Shown here piece after piece: positions 5,194 to 9,646 of a DNA stretch of 9,646 nt (position 1 is its first letter; the number at the start of each line of letters is the position of its first letter). A program made the position numbers and the translations under genes. Location: NCBI GenBank assembly GCA_018646825.1, contig JABGUA010000104.1:1-9646 (forward strand), written 5' to 3'. This DNA comes from Piscirickettsiaceae bacterium. GTDB taxonomy: Bacteria; Pseudomonadota; Gammaproteobacteria; Nitrosococcales; Methylophagaceae. Below the pieces are notes generated by a model, which was given only the letters and a program-made list of their open reading frames with translations, was not told where the DNA came from and searched no databases.

Positions 5194-6606
5194 TTATACA
5201 GCGAGGTAATCCAAGATACCTTCAGCTGCTTGTCGGCCTTCCCAAACGGCTGTGACCACCAAATCAGAACCACGAACCATATCGCCTCCGGCAAAGATTT
5301 TAGGGTTCGTTGTTTGGAAAGCACAGGTTCCTTCAGAGGCTTCTTCAGGTGCGACAACCCGACCTCCATCATCAATATCAACACCATAATCACTAAACCA
5401 GGGGGCGGGACTTGGACGGAAACCAAAGGCAATGACTACGGCGTCGGCATCAATAATTTCTTCACTGCCCGGAACCGCTTGCGGGCTACGACGACCTCTT
5501 TCATCAGGCTCACCTAATTCAGTCGTGACAACTTTAATACCTTCAACTTTGCCGTTACCAACCACTTCAATAGGTTGACGGTTCCATAGGAATTCAACAC
5601 CTTCTTCACGTGCATTATTCACTTCACGACGTGAACCCGGCATATTTTCTTCATCACGGCGATAAGCACATTGCACAGAATCCGCCCCTTGGCGAATCGC
5701 AGTACGATTACAATCCATCGCCGTATCACCACCACCAAGTACGATCACCTTCTGGCCAGCTAAATCGACATAATCAGGCGAATCTAACTCAAGCTGCTGC
5801 TTATTATTCGCAACAAGATAAGGTAAGGCTTCATAAACCCCATCCTTATCTTCGCCAGGAAAGCCACCTTTCATGTAGGTATAAGTGCCCATACCTAAAA
5901 ATACCGCATCATATTCTTCAAGCAGTTGCTCAAATTTTATATCTGTACCGATATCCGTATTCAGTACAAACTCAACACCCATACCTTCTAAGACATCACG
6001 CCGACGCTTGACGACATTTTTTTCAAGCTTAAACTCTGGAATACCAAACGTTAATAAACCGCCCACTTCAGGGTTTTTATCATAAACAACAGCCTGCACA
6101 CCATTACGAACCAATACATCAGCACAACCCAAACCTGCAGGGCCTGCACCAATGACAGCTACGCGCTTACCGGTAGCGACAACCTTTGACATATCTGGGC
6201 GCCAGCCTTGATCAAGTGCGGTATCAGTTATATATTTTTCAACAGAGCCAATGGTGACAGCACCAAAACCATCATTAAGCGTACAAGCACCTTCACATAA
6301 ACGATCTTGAGGGCAAACCCGACCACAAATTTCAGGCAAAGTGTTCGTTTGATGAGCAAGCTCGGCCGCTTGCTCTAAATTACCTTCACTAACCAATTTC
6401 AACCAGTTAGGAATATAGTTGTGAACCGGACATTTCCACTCACAATACGGGTTACCGCATTCCAGACAACGTTCAGACTGATCCGCAGCACCCTCTTTAT
6501 CAAAATTGCCATAAATTTCACCCGAACGTTTGACGCGTTCTGCAGCATCTAATTTCTTAGGATCGACTCGACCGACCTCTAAAAATTGAAAAGTGTTTTT
6601 AGCCAT
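5194..6606 (-). CDS. gltD: glutamate synthase (NADPH) small subunit GltD
   Basis: The beta subunit of NADPH-GOGAT (EC 1.4.1.13) takes electrons from NADPH through FAD and passes them by 4Fe-4S clusters to GltB. The 470-residue protein is full length. Two cysteine groups near the N-terminus bind the 4Fe-4S clusters: Cys47, Cys50, Cys55, Cys59 (CLECGNPYCEWKC) and Cys94, Cys98, Cys104, Cys108 (CGRVCPQDRLCEGAC). The FAD dinucleotide fold starts at VAVIGAGPAGLG (149-160). The NADPH fold starts at VIVLGGGDTAMDC (287-299) with the nearby YRRDEENMPGSRRE. The C-terminal FAD motif is FAGGDMVRGSDLVVTAVWEGRQAA (438-461). The ATG at 6606 is 28 bases after the gltB stop, preceded only by a weak purine-rich stretch (AGAGAAAAG), so coupling to gltB is likely. 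It is followed by hemE in the same direction. Confidence 0.98.
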   Translation of the reverse strand: MAKNTFQFLEVGRVDPKKLDAAERVKRSGEIYGNFDKEGAADQSERCLECGNPYCEWKCPVHNYIPNWLKLVSEGNLEQAAELAHQTNTLPEICGRVCPQDRLCEGACTLNDGFGAVTIGSVEKYITDTALDQGWRPDMSKVVATGKRVAVIGAGPAGLGCADVLVRNGVQAVVYDKNPEVGGLLTFGIPEFKLEKNVVKRRRDVLEGMGVEFVLNTDIGTDIKFEQLLEEYDAVFLGMGTYTYMKGGFPGEDKDGVYEALPYLVANNKQQLELDSPDYVDLAGQKVIVLGGGDTAMDCNRTAIRQGADSVQCAYRRDEENMPGSRREVNNAREEGVEFLWNRQPIEVVGNGKVEGIKVVTTELGEPDERGRRSPQAVPGSEEIIDADAVVIAFGFRPSPAPWFSDYGVDIDDGGRVVAPEEASEGTCAFQTTNPKIFAGGDMVRGSDLVVTAVWEGRQAAEGILDYLAV

Positions 6607-6634
6607 AATTTTTATTCTTTTCTCTGGATTAAAC

Positions 6635-9600
6635 CTAAGCCGCTTTCGCTTTACGTTTACTCACTAACTCGATTAAACCATCAACAGCAGCTGCTTTCGG
6701 CTTCACTAACCAGAATTGCTTCAAGCGTTGCTCGAACATATCCAAAATTTGATTACCCCACACACTATTTGTTTCACGAACATGATCTTCGATCATCGCT
6801 TTCAAATACAGTGCATGCTCTGATCTTTCATCGCCATCAATACGAACTAACTCTACTAACTCCGTGTTATAACGTTCTGAAAATGACTCATCCATATCTA
6901 AAACATAAGCAAAACCGCCGGTCATACCCGCACCAAAGTTTAACCCTGTTTCACCCAAGACAGTGACCACACCACCCGTCATATATTCACAACCGTGATC
7001 GCCAACACCCTCAACAACAGCAATCGCACCTGAGTTACGAACGGCAAAGCGTTCGCCCGCCATACCTGCTGCATATAACATCCCGCCGGTTGCACCGTAT
7101 AAGCAGGTGTTGCCGATAATACTGGCTTCTTGTGTTGCAAAATCACTTTCTGGCGAAGGATAAATGGTTAACTTACCATCAGCCATACCTTTACCAACAT
7201 AATCATTGGCATCACCTTCAAGTCGCATTTCAAGACCACCGGCATTCCAAACACCAAAGCTTTGGCCAGCAGATCCTGTCAATTGGACACGAATCGGCAT
7301 CTCATTCATGCCGTAATTACCATGATGACGTGCTATTTCACCTGAAATCCGCGCACCAATCGAACGGTTGATATTACGAATATCATAGCTAAAGAAACCA
7401 CCCGATTTACTAACGATTGCCTCTTTCATATCCACTATCATCTGTTCGGCCAACTCACCTTTATCATAAGGCTCATTCTTTGGCTCAAGACAAAATTGTG
7501 GCTTATCTGCATCGATACCAGCTGTTGACAATAAAGGTGTCAAGTCCAGCTTCCGTTGCTTATCCGTTGTACCCGGTAAGATCGTTAATAAATCTGTACG
7601 ACCAATTAAAGCCTCAAGACTTTCAACGCCCAATGCCGCCAACCACTCTTGTGTTTCACGTGCAACAAATTGGAAATAGTTCATCACCATTTGTGGTAAA
7701 CCAATAAAGTGCTGCGAGCGCAATTTTTCATTTTGTGTTGCAACACCGGTTGCACAGTTATTCAAGTGACAAATACGCAAAAATTTACAGCCCAACGCAA
7801 CCATCGGCCCGGTTCCAAAACCAAAACTTTCCGCACCTAAAATTGCAGCTTTCACCACATCTAAACCTGTTTTTAGACCGCCATCTGTTTGTAGGCGAAC
7901 TTTGTCACGTAAATCATTCATACGTAATGTTTGATGCGCTTCTGATAGGCCCAACTCCCACGGTCCACCAGCATATTTCACTGATGTTAATGGGCTCGCG
8001 CCTGTTCCGCCGTCATAACCTGAAATCGTAATCAAGTCAGCATAAGCCTTAGCAACACCGGCTGCTATCGTGCCTACACCGGCTTCTGATACTAATTTCA
8101 CAGAGACTAATGCATCTGGATTAACTTGTTTCAAATCAAAAATCAGCTGCGCTAAATCTTCAATCGAATAAATATCATGATGCGGTGGTGGTGAAATCAA
8201 GGTCACGCCTGGCGTCGCATGGCGTAGACTCGCAATCATTTTATTGACTTTACCGCCGGGTAATTGCCCACCTTCGCCCGGCTTAGCACCTTGTGCTATT
8301 TTGATTTGTAATACTTCAGCATTCACTAAGTAATGTGGTGTAACACCAAAGCGGCCAGAAGCAACTTGCTTAATCTTAGACACTTTCTCCGTACCAAAGC
8401 GAACAGGGTCTTCACCACCTTCACCAGAATTAGAACGGCCACCTAATCGGTTCATTCCGACGGCCAAGGCTTCATGGGCTTCAGGCGACAATGCGCCCAA
8501 GGACATGCCGGCACTGTCAAAACGTTTTAAGATATGACTAATGTCTTCAACCTGATCTAACGCTAATGGTTGCTCGACCAATTTAAGTTCAAGTAAATCA
8601 CATAACACCGCAACTGGACGTTCGTTCACTAAGGTAGCGTAGGCTTTATAATCATCATAACTACCGCCTTGTACCGCTTTATGAAGCTGGCCAATGATAT
8701 CTGGATTGTATGCATGGTATTCACCACCGTGAACGTATTTTAATAATCCACCTTGCTCACGTTTTTTGCGATTATTCCAAGCTTTATCGGCCAACGTTTG
8801 TTGATCCGCTTGTAACTCTTCATAACCCGTACCACTGATACGGCTCGTCGTCGCGACAAAACATTTATCAACAACAACTTCATTCAATCCGACAATCTCA
8901 TAAAGCTGAGCACCACGATAACTCGCAATGGTTGAAATACCCATTTTCGACGTGATCTTATATAAGCCCTTGTTAATACCTTTACGAAATTGCTCACAGG
9001 CTGCCGGATAATCTTTTTGCAACTCACCAGTCGCAATCAAATCATTCAAACAGGCATACGCCAAGTAAGGATAAACAGCCGTTGCGCCATATCCTATCAA
9101 TACCGCAAAGTGGTGTGGGTCACGTGCTGTTGCAGTTTCGACCATAATATTCGAATCACAACGTAAACCGGCCTTGATTAAACGATGATGAACTGCACCC
9201 GTCGCTAATAAAGCATGCACCGGCAAAGTACCTTGTTTTGCATCTTTGTCGGTTAAGACCAAAATGACAGTGCCTGTTCGAACCGCTTTTTCGGCCTGAT
9301 CTGTAATAGCATCAATAGCCGCTTCCAGCCCAATAGCGGGGTCGTAATGCAAAGACAATGTCGTCGTTTTATAGTCTTCATTGCTCTCTGCTAGCGCTAA
9401 AAATTGATTAAAGCGACTGGTCGATAGGACAGGCGAATCAATCACCACGCGCTTGGCATGCTCAGCACCTTCCTCAAACAAGTTATGCTCTTTACCGAAA
9501 CACGTTTCCAATGACATCACGATACTTTCGCGTAAGGAATCAATCGGTGGATTGGTCACTTGGGCAAACTGTTGGCGGAAATAATCAAACAAAGAACGCT

Positions 9601-9646
9601 CACGCCGTGACAAAACAGGGAACGGCGTATCATCGCCCATTGAACC
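6635..9646 (-). CDS. gltB: glutamate synthase large subunit GltB, 5' end outside window
   Basis: This is the alpha subunit of NADPH-GOGAT (EC 1.4.1.13), which transfers the glutamine amide to 2-oxoglutarate to form two glutamates. About 1003 codons are present of a usual 1480-1520; the frame is open to the edge (Gly-Ser before the Met at 9640). The missing part is the N-terminal glutaminase domain with its catalytic Cys. Counting from Met 9640, the central domain (1 to about 345) begins MGDDTPFPVLS. The FMN synthase domain (about 365-715) has SAGMSLGALSPEAHEALA (376-393), NSGEGGEDP (404-412), GAKPGEGGQLPGGKV (451-465), SGYDGGTGASP (540-550) and QTDGGLKTG (584-592). The 3Fe-4S cysteines are Cys618, Cys624 and Cys629. 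The C-terminal beta-helix GXXGXXXG repeats occupy about 780-910. All key residues seen are intact. It is the first visible gene of gltB-gltD-hemE; the promoter lies beyond the right edge. Confidence 0.98.
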   Translation of the reverse strand, partial: GSMGDDTPFPVLSRRERSLFDYFRQQFAQVTNPPIDSLRESIVMSLETCFGKEHNLFEEGAEHAKRVVIDSPVLSTSRFNQFLALAESNEDYKTTTLSLHYDPAIGLEAAIDAITDQAEKAVRTGTVILVLTDKDAKQGTLPVHALLATGAVHHRLIKAGLRCDSNIMVETATARDPHHFAVLIGYGATAVYPYLAYACLNDLIATGELQKDYPAACEQFRKGINKGLYKITSKMGISTIASYRGAQLYEIVGLNEVVVDKCFVATTSRISGTGYEELQADQQTLADKAWNNRKKREQGGLLKYVHGGEYHAYNPDIIGQLHKAVQGGSYDDYKAYATLVNERPVAVLCDLLELKLVEQPLALDQVEDISHILKRFDSAGMSLGALSPEAHEALAVGMNRLGGRSNSGEGGEDPVRFGTEKVSKIKQVASGRFGVTPHYLVNAEVLQIKIAQGAKPGEGGQLPGGKVNKMIASLRHATPGVTLISPPPHHDIYSIEDLAQLIFDLKQVNPDALVSVKLVSEAGVGTIAAGVAKAYADLITISGYDGGTGASPLTSVKYAGGPWELGLSEAHQTLRMNDLRDKVRLQTDGGLKTGLDVVKAAILGAESFGFGTGPMVALGCKFLRICHLNNCATGVATQNEKLRSQHFIGLPQMVMNYFQFVARETQEWLAALGVESLEALIGRTDLLTILPGTTDKQRKLDLTPLLSTAGIDADKPQFCLEPKNEPYDKGELAEQMIVDMKEAIVSKSGGFFSYDIRNINRSIGARISGEIARHHGNYGMNEMPIRVQLTGSAGQSFGVWNAGGLEMRLEGDANDYVGKGMADGKLTIYPSPESDFATQEASIIGNTCLYGATGGMLYAAGMAGERFAVRNSGAIAVVEGVGDHGCEYMTGGVVTVLGETGLNFGAGMTGGFAYVLDMDESFSERYNTELVELVRIDGDERSEHALYLKAMIEDHVRETNSVWGNQILDMFEQRLKQFWLVKPKAAAVDGLIELVSKRKAKAA

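Noticed and set aside
5160..5432. 90-codon minus-strand frame overlapping the end of gltD
   Set aside because: It is in another frame of gltD, which has its conserved C-terminal FAD motif here; the product resembles no protein family.
6586..8031. Several plus-strand frames opposite gltB
   Set aside because: They are antisense to continuous, highly conserved GltB sequence and rich in His, Gln, Ser and Tyr, as expected from reverse reading of this codon usage.

Overview
The window looks like a stretch of chromosome from a gammaproteobacterium with moderate-to-low GC. The evidence is the gammaproteobacterial-type gltB-gltD-hemE cluster and the character of the encoded proteins. A REP-associated transposase and a bicarbonate transporter pair suggest an aquatic or autotrophy-capable lineage, but that is inference and the genus cannot be named from sequence alone.

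Left part (1 to about 1504, minus strand). A REP-associated tyrosine transposase (RAYT, IS200-like HUH fold) runs off the left edge and carries a small in-frame 9-bp tandem repeat. Upstream of it lies a GGGGTCAGAGTCC-type motif. Next is a short membrane fatty-acid desaturase with all its histidine boxes and a GTG start. A 390-bp intergenic region follows, with several small inverted repeats and a weak candidate promoter for the next operon.

Middle (1895-3138, plus strand). A two-gene operon encodes SbtA, a sodium-dependent bicarbonate transporter, and SbtB, its PII-like regulator. The sbtB ribosome-binding site overlaps the sbtA stop codon. Both proteins are compact. SbtA lacks the long central cytosolic loop of cyanobacterial homologues, and SbtB ends before their C-terminal Cys-containing R-loop. 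The pair should import bicarbonate and gate that import by adenine-nucleotide sensing.

Right part (3168-9646, minus strand). An apparent operon reads gltB (5' end outside the window), gltD, hemE, then a broken EamA/DMT permease gene. GltBD makes glutamate from glutamine and 2-oxoglutarate. Glutamate is also the source of 5-aminolevulinate in the C5 route to haem, and HemE acts later in that route, so nitrogen assimilation and tetrapyrrole synthesis appear to be co-transcribed. The EamA gene once began at the hemE stop codon. It is now split by a one-base insertion in a G run and by an in-frame TGA, while its second half stays open.

No tRNA, rRNA, CRISPR array or strong intrinsic terminator was seen. 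The most notable items are the stand-alone SbtAB pair outside cyanobacteria, the reconstructable EamA pseudogene in the gltBD-hemE operon, and the RAYT with its upstream motif.
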